Shown here piece by piece: positions 6,632 through 14,335 of a stretch of DNA of 24,907 nucleotides; within the stretch, counting starts at the first letter, position 1, and every line of letters begins with the position of its first letter. Source of the stretch: JAVBLK01 sp031553565. Its GTDB lineage: Bacteria > Bacillota > Clostridia > Christensenellales > DUVY01. Position numbers and translations under genes: made by a program. Below the pieces are notes generated by a model. The model did no database searches and was not told the DNA's origin. It saw only the letters and a program-made list of their open reading frames with translations. Where the stretch lies: assembly GCA_031553565.1 (NCBI GenBank), contig JAVBLK010000028.1, positions 1 through 24,907 of the forward strand, read 5' to 3'.

Positions 6632-8188
6632 TCAGGCGTCGGGCAGATCGTTTTCGAATAAAACCGTGTCGCCGGGCCTTATGACCGTTTTTAATATTTC
6701 CTGCGCCGCGGATAAGCTGCCGCAGGTTGTTATCCTGTCCTTACCCCCGCCGGAGCTTAAAAAGCCTTCATGAATGTCCGCCGCGTTTCCGCCGATCGCA
6801 ATACAAAAATCGACCTTACCCGCCATATATGCGCCGAACGCCTTATTCTCGTCTGATTGCGCCGTTCCCAATTCCACCATACCTGGCGTGACCGCGATCC
6901 TTTGGCCCGGGAAATCCGACAGCACGTCGATCGCCGCGCGCGCCCCGGCCGGGTTTGAGTTGTACGCGTCGTCTATGACTGTAACGCCGCCTGCGCCGCG
7001 TATCAGCTGCAGACGGTGCTCGGCAGGCTTAAGGCATCTTACAGTTTCCGCGATAAGATCGCCGGATATCCCTAAAGCGTGCGCCGCGGCGGCGGCAAGA
7101 CAGACGTTGCTGATATTGTGCGCGCCCAAAAGCCCTGTTTCGCAATCGTATTTTTTCCCGCCGATATACAGCGAAAAACGCGAGCCCTCCGCGCCCGCCC
7201 TGCCGGCCGTGTAATACACGTCGTTTTCTTTTCCGGTGCCCGTGCTGATACGCCTTACGCCGCGCGGCTCCGGCTTCTTATGGAGCGCGCGTACCGTCTC
7301 GTTGTCGCAGTTGAATACAGCGGTTTTTACGCCGTTATGCTGATACAGGTTTTCGATAAGCTCGTACTTTGCGTCCGCGACATTGCACAGACATTTAAAG
7401 GTTTCAAGGTGCTGCGCGCCCACGGCGGTCAGTATGCCGACGGAGGGCTGGATCATACCGCACAAAAACCTGATATCGCCCCTGCGCCTTGCGCCCATCT
7501 CGGCAATTAGGATCTCGTCATCATTTTTTAAGGTGTCGTTGATGACCCGCGCCATACCCAGGGGAGTGTTATAACTGCCCGGCGAAACGCAGACGCGGAA
7601 TTTCGTTTTCAGCATCCCGGCAAGATAGAACTTGACGCTCGTCTTGCCGTAGCTGCCGGTTATACCGACCTTGATAAGGCCGGGCATAGACGCAAGTTTT
7701 TTTTTGGCAGCCGCAATAAACCCGTTGTTTATCCTGTTTTCAAGCGGGCTGTTGATAACCGCGGCAAGCGGGACCAGCACCGGCAGTAAAATAAATGACA
7801 GCGGCGAAAATACGCAGCACAACGCCGATAAGGTCACGATCAGCCGCCGCACCCTCTTGGTGCAGACAAGCGGTTTTTTGGGTTTTATACGTACGACGGA
7901 GAGCGTATGATCGAACAGAAATATAAAATGCGGCAAAACGCACAGCGGCAAAAAGATACCGCTTTTATCGGGAAGCAGCAGAAAGCTTATCAGGAACAAG
8001 GCGGCGCCTGCCGCGGCGCATATGATCATCCGCCCGATCAGGCCGGAGTTTTTTCTGATGCCTTGAAAATACGCCGCCGCAGAGTAGTTGCCGTGCTGCA
8101 GCATCAGCAGGAGCCGTTTTGCCGACAGCACGCAGCAAAGCGCATTCAGCGGCGCGGCGCATATAACAATCAAAATTCCGACAGTCAT
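6632..8188 (-). CDS. MurF-like UDP-MurNAc-peptide ligase with membrane N-terminal domain
   Basis: A 518-residue protein. The first 150 residues hold about four hydrophobic segments (near 3-21, 53-72, 78-92 and 116-144). The remaining part is a Mur ligase: the ATP loop GITGSYGKTS at 175-184, then SPGSYNTPLGMARVI, AEMGARRRGDI, GAHNISN and VIDDAYNSNPAGARAA, all MurF signatures. The predicted reaction is addition of D-Ala-D-Ala to the UDP-MurNAc-tripeptide, here tethered to the membrane. Canonical MurF (about 450 residues) is soluble and has a different N-terminal domain, which is missing here. The gene starts directly after the TAA of the alpha/beta hydrolase gene (TAAATG), with AGGTGG as ribosome site, and ddl follows. 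Whether it is the cell's only MurF is not visible here. Confidence 0.85.
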   Translation of the reverse strand: MTVGILIVICAAPLNALCCVLSAKRLLLMLQHGNYSAAAYFQGIRKNSGLIGRMIICAAAGAALFLISFLLLPDKSGIFLPLCVLPHFIFLFDHTLSVVRIKPKKPLVCTKRVRRLIVTLSALCCVFSPLSFILLPVLVPLAAVINSPLENRINNGFIAAAKKKLASMPGLIKVGITGSYGKTSVKFYLAGMLKTKFRVCVSPGSYNTPLGMARVINDTLKNDDEILIAEMGARRRGDIRFLCGMIQPSVGILTAVGAQHLETFKCLCNVADAKYELIENLYQHNGVKTAVFNCDNETVRALHKKPEPRGVRRISTGTGKENDVYYTAGRAGAEGSRFSLYIGGKKYDCETGLLGAHNISNVCLAAAAAHALGISGDLIAETVRCLKPAEHRLQLIRGAGGVTVIDDAYNSNPAGARAAIDVLSDFPGQRIAVTPGMVELGTAQSDENKAFGAYMAGKVDFCIAIGGNAADIHEGFLSSGGGKDRITTCGSLSAAQEILKTVIRPGDTVLFENDLPDA

Positions 8189-8944
8189 TTATTCCACCTG
8201 ATTTCCGGCGGCCGGAAGCGAAAGCACCCACTTTCGGATCAGCGCGTTGCACTCATTGAAACGGTCGATATAGCTGTAATGCCCCGCTTCCTTAAAAACC
8301 GTAAGCTTGCTGCCCTTTATGCGCCGTTTTAAATACCGCGCCATATACGGCGGAGTGTCGCGGTCGCGGCCGCCCCAGACGATCAGCGCGGGACACTCTA
8401 TCATATCCGCAAACCGGTTCAAATGTTCGCCGATAACGTTTACAAAGGTCTTTCGCATGACCCCTGACAGCGCGCGGTAATCGGGCGAGCCGTATTTTGC
8501 CAGGGCTTCTTTTTTTCTTATCTTCAGCTTTACCAAAAGTTTTGCAAAAGAATAGCGGAGTTTCCGGTAAAAATATTTGACGCTCCTTTTCGGCTTCAGC
8601 CCGGCGGCGTCGATAAGCACGACCGATCTTATCATTTCCGGATACTTCGCGGCCAAAATCATGGCAATGCGCCCGCCGAAGGAATGGCCGATCAGCGTCG
8701 CCTTGCCGCAGTCAAGATATACTATTAACTCCCGCGTGATCTCGGCGTAATCGTATACGGTCAGCGGCGCGTCGGGCGCTTTGCTCCTGCCAAAGCCGGG
8801 AAATTCCAAATTGACACAGCGGCAATATTTTGACATGTATGAATATGTACCCTTAAAGGAAGCGACCGAGCCGCCCCAGCCGTGCAGGAACACCACGGTA
8901 TCACCGCGCCCCGCCGTCTCGTAATAGATATCCTTGTAAAACAA
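8189..8944 (-). CDS. Alpha/beta hydrolase
   Basis: A 251-residue single-domain hydrolase. It shows the oxyanion-hole HGWGG, the nucleophile elbow GHSFGG (Ser), a late acidic residue in VWGGRDRDTPP (Asp), and the catalytic His in EAGHYSY, so the triad Ser-Asp-His is complete. A cap of basic helices lies between the nucleophile and the acid. No secretion signal. The substrate is unknown. The gene directly abuts the membrane MurF gene (no spacing) and ddl follows, so a role linked to the cell envelope is plausible. The start is uncertain: the chosen TTG at 8944 follows GGGGG and gives MFYKDIYYET. Another in-frame TTG at 8971 would add a Phe-rich nonapeptide, and there is no nearby ATG. Confidence 0.8.
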   Translation of the reverse strand: MFYKDIYYETAGRGDTVVFLHGWGGSVASFKGTYSYMSKYCRCVNLEFPGFGRSKAPDAPLTVYDYAEITRELIVYLDCGKATLIGHSFGGRIAMILAAKYPEMIRSVVLIDAAGLKPKRSVKYFYRKLRYSFAKLLVKLKIRKKEALAKYGSPDYRALSGVMRKTFVNVIGEHLNRFADMIECPALIVWGGRDRDTPPYMARYLKRRIKGSKLTVFKEAGHYSYIDRFNECNALIRKWVLSLPAAGNQVE

Positions 8945-9024
8945 ATCTGCCCCCAAAAACAAAAAAAACAAAACTGCCGGAGTTTTGCTTTTGTGCCGCT
9001 GAGCAAGGTAAAGATGCGGTATAA

Positions 9025-9068
9025 TTCAAGTTGAGGAAACATGGTAAATGTAAATGCGTTTCCTTGAA
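9025..9068. other. Weak interrupted hairpin between tsaB-rimI and the hydrolase gene
   Basis: TTCAAG and GGAAAC on one side pair with GTTTCC and CTTGAA on the other, with a bulge in the first arm. No T-tract follows. It could slow or end transcription of the tsaE-tsaB operon, but the evidence is thin. Confidence 0.25.
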
Positions 9069-9071
9069 TCG

Positions 9072-9986
9072 TTATATATCCTTTACCATGACCCGCGCAT
9101 CCCTGCCGTCAGGATAATAGGACTTCCTGACGTTCAATTTCTTAAAACCGTGTTTTTCGTATAAGCCCGCCGCAGCAGCATTGTCCGCGGCGACCTCCAG
9201 AAAAATCTGTTTCTTGCCTAGCTCCTTTGCCCTTGCGGTTAAGTCCTCTATCAGCGCGCCGCCCACGCCGCATCTGCGGTATCCGCGTAAGACCGCAATC
9301 GATAAAAGCTCGATATGATCCGGGGCTGACGCCGCGCAGTAAAACCCCGCGATGCGTCCCCTGTCCCGTGCCGCGACCGCTATATGGCCGCCGTCAAACG
9401 CCAAGGTGTAGGGCGCGGTAAGGTACGCCTTTTCAATATTTAGTACGCTTTCATGTTCGGCCTCTGAAACAGGCGAAATATCGAACGCAAAGCCGCCCTC
9501 GGCGTAAGAATTTTGTAAGTACACGGGATACAGATCCCCTGCCGGGATCATGCCGGCCGCCGCGATCTCCCCGTCAAAGCACGCTTTAAACGCACCTGCC
9601 TCGTCAGACTGCGGTAAAAGGCCGTGATCGCCGCAAAAATCCGGGGCCTTACCCAAGCCGCCCGCATATTTATTATATGCCGCGCGCAGCATAAACGTGT
9701 TGACCGGTACGGCAGGGATATTCCGCGGACGGCACATGCCCTTTACTGCGGCAATACCGATCCTAATTCCGGTAAAACTGCCCGGGCCGGTGACAACGCC
9801 GATACAATCCATATCCGCGATGCCGCAGCCGGCCTTTTGAAACAGGCTCTCTATGCACGGGAACAGCGTCATTGAATGAGTGTTCTCGCCGCTTCCGGCA
9901 TAATAAAAACTGCCGCCGCCGTAAACCAGCAGCAGCTTAAGGTATTTCCCCGTCGTGTCGATCGCAAGGTAATTCTTTCCGCTCAT
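9072..9986 (-). CDS. TsaB-RimI fusion: tRNA t6A factor joined to ribosomal-protein N-acetyltransferase
   Basis: A 304-residue, two-domain protein. Residues 1-162 are TsaB: LAIDTT at the start, GPGSFTGIRIGIAAVKG at 68-83, and a closing YPVYLQ like the end of normal TsaB. This portion is shorter than stand-alone TsaB (about 220-230), so the second ASKHA lobe is reduced. Residues 166-304 are a GNAT acetyltransferase of RimI type, with the acetyl-CoA loop YRRCGVGGAL at 236-245 and AADNAAAAGLYEKHGF. TsaB partners TsaD and TsaE in making N6-threonylcarbamoyladenosine on tRNA; RimI acetylates the N-terminus of ribosomal protein S18. The two genes are neighbours in many Bacillota, so fusion fits. The ATG overlaps the tsaE stop (ATGA). 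There is no frameshift or stop at the joint. Confidence 0.9.
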   Translation of the reverse strand: MSGKNYLAIDTTGKYLKLLLVYGGGSFYYAGSGENTHSMTLFPCIESLFQKAGCGIADMDCIGVVTGPGSFTGIRIGIAAVKGMCRPRNIPAVPVNTFMLRAAYNKYAGGLGKAPDFCGDHGLLPQSDEAGAFKACFDGEIAAAGMIPAGDLYPVYLQNSYAEGGFAFDISPVSEAEHESVLNIEKAYLTAPYTLAFDGGHIAVAARDRGRIAGFYCAASAPDHIELLSIAVLRGYRRCGVGGALIEDLTARAKELGKKQIFLEVAADNAAAAGLYEKHGFKKLNVRKSYYPDGRDARVMVKDI

Positions 9987-10432
9987 TTGTGTTGTTTATC
10001 GGCCGCCTGGCGCACGGTGATCCGCCTTTCGTTTTCGCCAGTTCGTACAAGCTGTATCTTAATTGTGTCTGCCGGCAAAATTTCGGACGTGTTTTCCGGC
10101 CACTCGATCAGGCACACCGAGTCTTTTTCGCCGAAAAGCTCTTTAAACCCCAGGTTTTCCGCCTGCAAAGAATCGATCCTGTACATATCGAAATGATACA
10201 GCTTCAGCCTGCCGCCCGCATACTCGTTCATTATGATAAAGGTAGGGCTGGTGACGGTGTCGTTTATGCCCAGACCCATTGCCGCGCCCTTGCTGAACAC
10301 AGTTTTGCCCGCGCCCAGATCGCCATAAAGGGCGACCGTTTCGCCGCCCTTTAAGGATTTTGCAAATTCAAGGGCGTACTTAAAGGTTTCGCCCTCGTTT
10401 TTCGATATAAAAGTCCCGGTATCTGTTCTCAA
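9983..10432 (-). CDS. tsaE: TsaE, ATPase of the t6A tRNA-modification complex
   Basis: A 149-residue protein with the Walker A loop GDLGAGKTVF, SPTFIIMNEY and the YHFDMYRI block, then LIEWPE, the complete signature set of TsaE. It hydrolyses ATP to drive the TsaB-TsaD-TsaE cycle that puts threonylcarbamoyl on A37 of tRNAs reading ANN codons. The open frame extends upstream into deoC, but that part has the odd composition of a shadow frame. The start chosen is a TTG at 10432, 7 bases after the deoC stop, with AAGGA inside the end of deoC as ribosome site. The stop overlaps the tsaB-rimI start by four bases. The gene is probably cotranscribed with deoC from the promoter at 11381-11409. Confidence 0.9.
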   Translation of the reverse strand: MRTDTGTFISKNEGETFKYALEFAKSLKGGETVALYGDLGAGKTVFSKGAAMGLGINDTVTSPTFIIMNEYAGGRLKLYHFDMYRIDSLQAENLGFKELFGEKDSVCLIEWPENTSEILPADTIKIQLVRTGENERRITVRQAADKQHK

Positions 10433-10439
10433 GTATCGA

Positions 10440-11300
10440 TTATTCCTTATCGAGCTCCGCAAATACCGGCTCTGCTGCGGCATCCACGGTCTCTGCCGTG
10501 TCCTCGGCTGCGGCCGGCTCCTCGCTGACAACCTCTTCCGTTACCGCAGTCTCTTCCTCTTTTTCGGTTATCGCCCCGGCAACCATTGCCTTTGTCGCCT
10601 CGGCGCCCTCGATCGCGATACCTACGCCGTTGCTTGTTCCTATCCTGGTCGCGCCGGCCTCGACCATCGCCTTGGCCTGTTCATAGGTCTTGATGCCGCC
10701 GGCGGCCTTGACCTCACAGCGCAAAACGTCGGGCTTGTCGGTCTTAAGCGTCGCAGTGACCGCGTTATGGATCAGAGTGACGTCCTCGGCCTTCGCCCCG
10801 GATGTGCCGTAACCCGTACTGGTCTTAACAAAGCGCGCGCCGTTTTTAACCGCGACCTCGCACGCCGTTTTGATCTCATCCTGAGTCAGATAGCAGGCCT
10901 CGATTATGACCTTCAATACGGCTTTGCCCGCGGCCCTTGCCAGCTTCTTGATCTCCTTGCCGACATAGTCCCATCTGCCCATCTTCGCCGCCGAAATGCA
11001 CATGACCATATCGATCTCGTCCGCGCCGGCCTTCAGCGCCTTTTTAAGCGCAAACAGCTTGACCTTGGTCAGTTCCTCGCCAAGCGGAAAGCCTACGACT
11101 GTGCAGACCTTTACGGGAGTGTCTTTCAGCGCGGCCTTGCATGCGGGCACGTTGATCGGGTTGACGCATACGGCTTTAAAGCCGTACTCGACCGCGTCCT
11201 TGCACAGCTTCTCGATGTCCGCGCTGACGGCAGTCGGCTTCAGCAGCGTCGAGTCGATCTTTTCGGTGACTTCCTTCGCAAATTCAACTGAAAATTTCAT
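10440..11300 (-). CDS. deoC: Deoxyribose-phosphate aldolase with an acidic C-terminal tail
   Basis: The 286-residue protein contains a complete DeoC, which cleaves 2-deoxyribose-5-phosphate to acetaldehyde and glyceraldehyde-3-phosphate. Key parts: DSTLLKPTA at the N-terminus, EIDMV, the Schiff-base Lys in FVKTSTGYG (K159), the second Lys in CEVKAAGGI (K198), and the phosphate-binding GTSNGV. Residues 1-244 match the usual length of about 220-250. Residues 245-286 are an added tail of Glu, Ala, Thr and Val (EKEEETAVTEEVVSEE...), with no predicted fold. The ATG at 11300 is preceded by AGGGTAAGG; a TTG 18 bases upstream is less likely. The phosphorylase gene upstream (11626-12930) feeds this enzyme, but a separate promoter and two terminators lie between them. 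Confidence 0.93.
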   Translation of the reverse strand: MKFSVEFAKEVTEKIDSTLLKPTAVSADIEKLCKDAVEYGFKAVCVNPINVPACKAALKDTPVKVCTVVGFPLGEELTKVKLFALKKALKAGADEIDMVMCISAAKMGRWDYVGKEIKKLARAAGKAVLKVIIEACYLTQDEIKTACEVAVKNGARFVKTSTGYGTSGAKAEDVTLIHNAVTATLKTDKPDVLRCEVKAAGGIKTYEQAKAMVEAGATRIGTSNGVGIAIEGAEATKAMVAGAITEKEEETAVTEEVVSEEPAAAEDTAETVDAAAEPVFAELDKE

Positions 11301-11380
11301 ATCCTTACCCTCTATCAAAAAAATTTTTCATCCTGTGTATTTTCAAGCATCGCTTTTGCCATCCCTTTACCGGCGCTGAT

Positions 11381-11409
11381 ATTATATCATATCTTTTTGG
11401 ATTTGTCAC
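11381..11409 (-). promoter_or_regulatory. Sigma-A promoter of deoC-tsaE-tsaB/rimI
   Basis: On the minus strand GTGACA (11404-11409) and TATAAT (11381-11386) are separated by exactly 17 bp. Five of six bases match the -35 consensus and all six the -10. Transcription would start near 11373, giving a leader of about 73 nt before the deoC ATG. Confidence 0.8.
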
Positions 11410-11456
11410 TATCGCCGGTGCAGCCGTCCCGATGCGCCGCCTGCTTTACCGGCAGT

Positions 11457-11475
11457 AAAAAAGCGGCTTCGCCAC
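11457..11475 (-). terminator. Short-stem terminator upstream of the deoC promoter
   Basis: On the minus strand GTGGC-GAA-GCCGC (11463-11475) is followed by six T residues (11457-11462). A wider pairing (GCCACA with TGTGGC) overlaps it. It ends transcription coming from the thymidine phosphorylase gene. Confidence 0.65.
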
Positions 11476-11535
11476 ACTTGCAATTTTGTGGCTGCCCGGG
11501 TTTTTTGCTGCGATTTTTCCCAGGATAGAACAATA

Positions 11536-11548
11536 GCGGCTTCGCCAC
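11536..11548 (-). terminator. First copy of the same GTGGCGAAGCCGC hairpin
   Basis: The same 13-base hairpin as at 11463-11475 occurs 73 bp closer to the phosphorylase gene, followed by TATTGTTCT instead of a pure T-tract. It could act as a weaker terminator in tandem. The rest of the 325-bp gap (11301-11625) holds no gene that I can see. Confidence 0.4.
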
Positions 11549-11625
11549 GTTTATCAGGCCGCGGCTTTCAATTTTTTTCTACTGCGAATTCTTAGGTAAC
11601 CGCTGAATAAAAGAGGTCCTGCAGG

Positions 11626-12930
11626 CTAAATCTCCGCAATAAGCTCCGGCGGCGTCACCGGTTTTTCCGTTATGGTAAACGCGGCGGCGCACGCCCTTTC
11701 CGCGCCCTCCGCCGCGGCCGGATCGTCCGAATAAAGTTCGGTAAGAGTATCGCCTTTTTGAACGAAAGTATTCAATCGCGCCTTTAATTTTATTCCCGCG
11801 CGGTGGTTTATCACGTCCTCTTGTTTCAGCCTGCCGCCGCCCAAAGCCACGTTGATAAGCCCCAGTTTTTCGGTGTCGATCTTGGTTATATAACCGCTTG
11901 AGCCGGCGGTAATAATCCTGACAAACCGGGCCTTTTCGAATTTACCGGTAAAGCTGCCGCCGTGCGCCTCCACGATTTCCTTAAGCTTTTTAAGCGCGCG
12001 GCCGTCCTTAATGCACGCCTCGACCTCAGTTTTTGCTTTTGCCGCAAGCGCCGCGCCGGGCGGCCTGTCCGACGTCCGCGACAGCCACATAAGGTATATC
12101 CTTTCGGACAGTACGCGGCTGACTTTTGCAAGGTCGTTGTCCGCGCCGCCAAGAACCTCCAGTACGCCCTCAATTTCCAAATTGCCGCCGATACAATTTC
12201 CCAGCGGCTGTTCCATCGAGGTTATTATTGCCGCCGTGCTCTTGCCCGCGCGTTTACCTATATCGACCATCACGCGCGCAAGCTCCGCCGCCCTTTCCCT
12301 TGTTTTCATGAACGCGCCGCTGCCGTACTTTACGTCCAGCATGATTATGTCCGCGCCCGATGCCAGCTTTTTACCCATTATCGAGGACGCTATAAGCGGG
12401 ATGCTGTCCACCGTCGCGGTAACGTCGCGCAACGCGTACAGCCTTTTATCCGCGGGCGCAGTGACGCCGGTTTGGCCGCAAATTGCCGCGCCCGCCGTAT
12501 TGACGATATTGATAAATTCTTCCGGGGATTGGCAGATATTGTAGCCGGGAAAGCACTCCAGCTTGTCAAGAGTGCCGCCCGTATGCCCCAAACCGCGCCC
12601 CGACAGCTTTGCGACCTTGACCCCGAGCGCCGCCAATACCGGCACGACGATAAGGGTTGTCGCGTCGCTGACGCCGCCGGTGCTGTGCTTGTCGGCGCAA
12701 ATACCCTTTACTTTCGACAGGTCGGTGACCGCGCCGCTGTTTTTTATGGCGTCGGTAAGAAAGAAAGTCTCCCCGCCGTCCATGCCGTTTATACAAATTG
12801 CCATCAGCAGCGCGGAGACCTGGTAATCGGGCATAGTCCCGTCAGTCACGCCGCGGATAAAAAAGCGTATCTCCGCCTCTGAAAGCGCAAGTTTTTTCTT
12901 CTTTTTATCGATTATTTCGTAGTGTGTCAA
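11626..12930 (-). CDS. deoA: Thymidine / pyrimidine-nucleoside phosphorylase
   Basis: A 434-residue, full-length member of the nucleoside phosphorylase class II family, which splits thymidine (and often uridine) with phosphate to base and (deoxy)ribose-1-phosphate. The family signature is complete: SGRGLGHTGGTLDKLE. The phosphate/K+ loop reads KHSTGGVSDATTL, where relatives have KHSTGGVGDxTTL, a Gly-to-Ser change. The C-terminal domain (from about 345) has the GGGRLKQEDVINHRAGI block. In bacteria of this type the broad-specificity Pdp is common, so deoA versus pdp cannot be decided. The start is TTG at 12930, with GGGAGGG ten bases before. It follows nadD-yqeK by about 105 bp. Its product, via a mutase not in the window, feeds deoC. 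Confidence 0.92.
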   Translation of the reverse strand: MTHYEIIDKKKKKLALSEAEIRFFIRGVTDGTMPDYQVSALLMAICINGMDGGETFFLTDAIKNSGAVTDLSKVKGICADKHSTGGVSDATTLIVVPVLAALGVKVAKLSGRGLGHTGGTLDKLECFPGYNICQSPEEFINIVNTAGAAICGQTGVTAPADKRLYALRDVTATVDSIPLIASSIMGKKLASGADIIMLDVKYGSGAFMKTRERAAELARVMVDIGKRAGKSTAAIITSMEQPLGNCIGGNLEIEGVLEVLGGADNDLAKVSRVLSERIYLMWLSRTSDRPPGAALAAKAKTEVEACIKDGRALKKLKEIVEAHGGSFTGKFEKARFVRIITAGSSGYITKIDTEKLGLINVALGGGRLKQEDVINHRAGIKLKARLNTFVQKGDTLTELYSDDPAAAEGAERACAAAFTITEKPVTPPELIAEI

Positions 12931-13035
12931 GCGTCGCCGCCCTCCCGGTTTTTTCCCTATGTAAACGATGAGGTTAATTTAAAGCAAGTATTTAAAAAGA
13001 CGCCGCTGTTAATCATTCCTAAATTTTCAGCGTAT

Positions 13036-14142
13036 CTACGATATATAGCCGTCCTGCTTTCTTTTTATCTCGGCGTATTTACACTCAACGGCCTTATCGA
13101 TATCGGAAAATGCAAGGTCGTATTTTTCCGCGGTGTCCTCGTAGCCCCTTGTAGGCTCGATATAGTCGGCTATAAATATAAGCTTTTCCAAGGGGGCCAT
13201 ATCTTCTTTCCCGGACGTATGATATTTTACCGCGTTCAAAATTTCGGGATCCTTGATATCGAACAGCTTTTCGGCCAGCAGCGCGCCCAACGGGGCGTGC
13301 CTTACCTTCCTGTGCATATCAAGAACCCCGGGCGGCGTTTCTATGCCGTATTTTTCGCGCAAAACGCTTTCCGGCGTTTCCTTCGCGCAATCATGGATAA
13401 GCCCCGCGACAATCGCTTTTTCCTTATCTACGCCGTAGCGTTCGGCCAGCTTTGCGGCCGTCACGGCCGTATATACCGAATGAAGATAGCGTTCCTCACT
13501 CATAAGCGGCCGTATCTTTTCGGCATAGGGCTTATATTCAGCGCAAATGCCGTTGGCCTTAATAAATTCCGCAACGGGCTTTCCGGTGTACTGCCCGATA
13601 TCAAGGCCGCACGAATTCAATATCCTTATCGCCGTCCCTGAAATATCGGGAACGGAAACCCCGGAAAAATGCACTGTCCCGCCGCATTCTTTTTTAAAAC
13701 GCAAGGCGGCTGCTTCAACTCCTTGGACGCGGCTCCTGCCAACCACGATTATTTCACACGCGGCGGCGATCCTTTCGGGATACCTCCATTTCATGATATC
13801 GCGCATACTGTCGGCGCCCAAAATAAAATAGGGCCTGACTCCGTAGACTGCGGCAATATGCTCCATTGTCAAATAAGTAAAGCTTTTACCCTTACTCTCT
13901 ATTTCATACGTGTCCACAAAATAATTTTTATCAGTAAAGGCGAGCCTGCACATATCCAGCCGCAGCCCCGCCGCCGTAAGAGACGTCTTATGCGGCGGAT
14001 CGCCGCCGGGCATAATGATCAGCCTGTCAAATTTGTATTCATCATTAAGCTTTGCGCATAACCCGGTATGCCCGATATGGACGGGATCGAAAGTACCGCC
14101 AAAAACCGCAATCCTGCCGCCGCTGTTGTTCTTTAATACCAT
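13036..14142 (-). CDS. NadD-YqeK fusion: nicotinate-nucleotide adenylyltransferase joined to HD-domain Ap4A hydrolase
   Basis: A 368-residue bifunctional protein. About residues 1-190 are NadD, which makes nicotinate adenine dinucleotide from NaMN and ATP: FGGTFDPVHIGHTGL (HxGH site), ADSMRDIMKWRYPERI, and SVPDISGTAIR (ISSTxIR-type loop). About residues 200-368 are a YqeK HD-type hydrolase that cleaves diadenosine tetraphosphate symmetrically: RYLHSVYTAVTAAKLAERY, AGLIHDCAKETP, RHAPLGALLAEK and IFIADYIEPTR. The two are usually adjacent separate genes in Bacillota; here the frame runs through without a stop. The ATG at 14142 has no Shine-Dalgarno, but a TATAAT ends seven bases before it, so the mRNA is probably leaderless. 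It is divergent from the plus-strand gene. Confidence 0.9.
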   Translation of the reverse strand: MVLKNNSGGRIAVFGGTFDPVHIGHTGLCAKLNDEYKFDRLIIMPGGDPPHKTSLTAAGLRLDMCRLAFTDKNYFVDTYEIESKGKSFTYLTMEHIAAVYGVRPYFILGADSMRDIMKWRYPERIAAACEIIVVGRSRVQGVEAAALRFKKECGGTVHFSGVSVPDISGTAIRILNSCGLDIGQYTGKPVAEFIKANGICAEYKPYAEKIRPLMSEERYLHSVYTAVTAAKLAERYGVDKEKAIVAGLIHDCAKETPESVLREKYGIETPPGVLDMHRKVRHAPLGALLAEKLFDIKDPEILNAVKYHTSGKEDMAPLEKLIFIADYIEPTRGYEDTAEKYDLAFSDIDKAVECKYAEIKRKQDGYIS

Positions 14143-14148
14143 AACAAT

Positions 14149-14154
14149 ATTATA
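14149..14154 (-). promoter_or_regulatory. -10 box placing transcription start at the nadD-yqeK ATG
   Basis: A perfect TATAAT on the minus strand is separated from the ATG by six bases (ATTGTT), so the usual start site falls on the A of ATG itself. The -35 region 17 bp upstream (GTGCAA) is poor, matching three of six bases. Confidence 0.55.
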
Positions 14155-14207
14155 CAATATTTCAGGCAGCTTTGCACGTTTACAACCGCAATCAGGTGTC
14201 CATACTT

Positions 14208-14239
14208 ATATAACGAATAATCAAATATAACGAATAATC
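14208..14239. repeat. Direct repeat, two 15-bp copies, between divergent genes
   Basis: ATATAACGAATAATC occurs at 14208-14222 and again at 14225-14239, a 17-bp period with a 2-bp spacer. It lies in the shared upstream region of nadD-yqeK and the plus-strand membrane gene, a usual location for a regulator binding site. No known operator consensus is recognised. Confidence 0.45.
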
Positions 14240-14307
14240 CAGCAAAGTATTATGCAAATTGAGGTTATGTAGAATACTGTAACAACTTCGTAAAAAAATG
14301 ACCGTAT

Positions 14308-14324
14308 GCGCGTAAAAAACGCGC
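14308..14324 (+). promoter_or_regulatory. Hairpin directly before the ribosome site of the plus-strand membrane gene
   Basis: GCGCGT (14308-14313) and ACGCGC (14319-14324) form a perfect 6-bp stem with a five-A loop, ending just before GGGGAG, the Shine-Dalgarno for the ATG at 14336. It could affect translation or 5' end stability. Confidence 0.45.
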
Positions 14325-14335
14325 GGGGAGCAGCT

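Noticed and set aside
10433..10531. N-terminal extension of TsaE into deoC
   Set aside because: The extra 33 residues are Arg/Gln/Pro-rich shadow sequence of the deoC end. A TTG just after the deoC stop gives the normal TsaE length.
11962..12882. 306-residue open frame antisense to the thymidine phosphorylase gene
   Set aside because: It mirrors the codon structure of a clearly conserved gene, is rich in Arg and Cys with no domain, and has no ribosome site.
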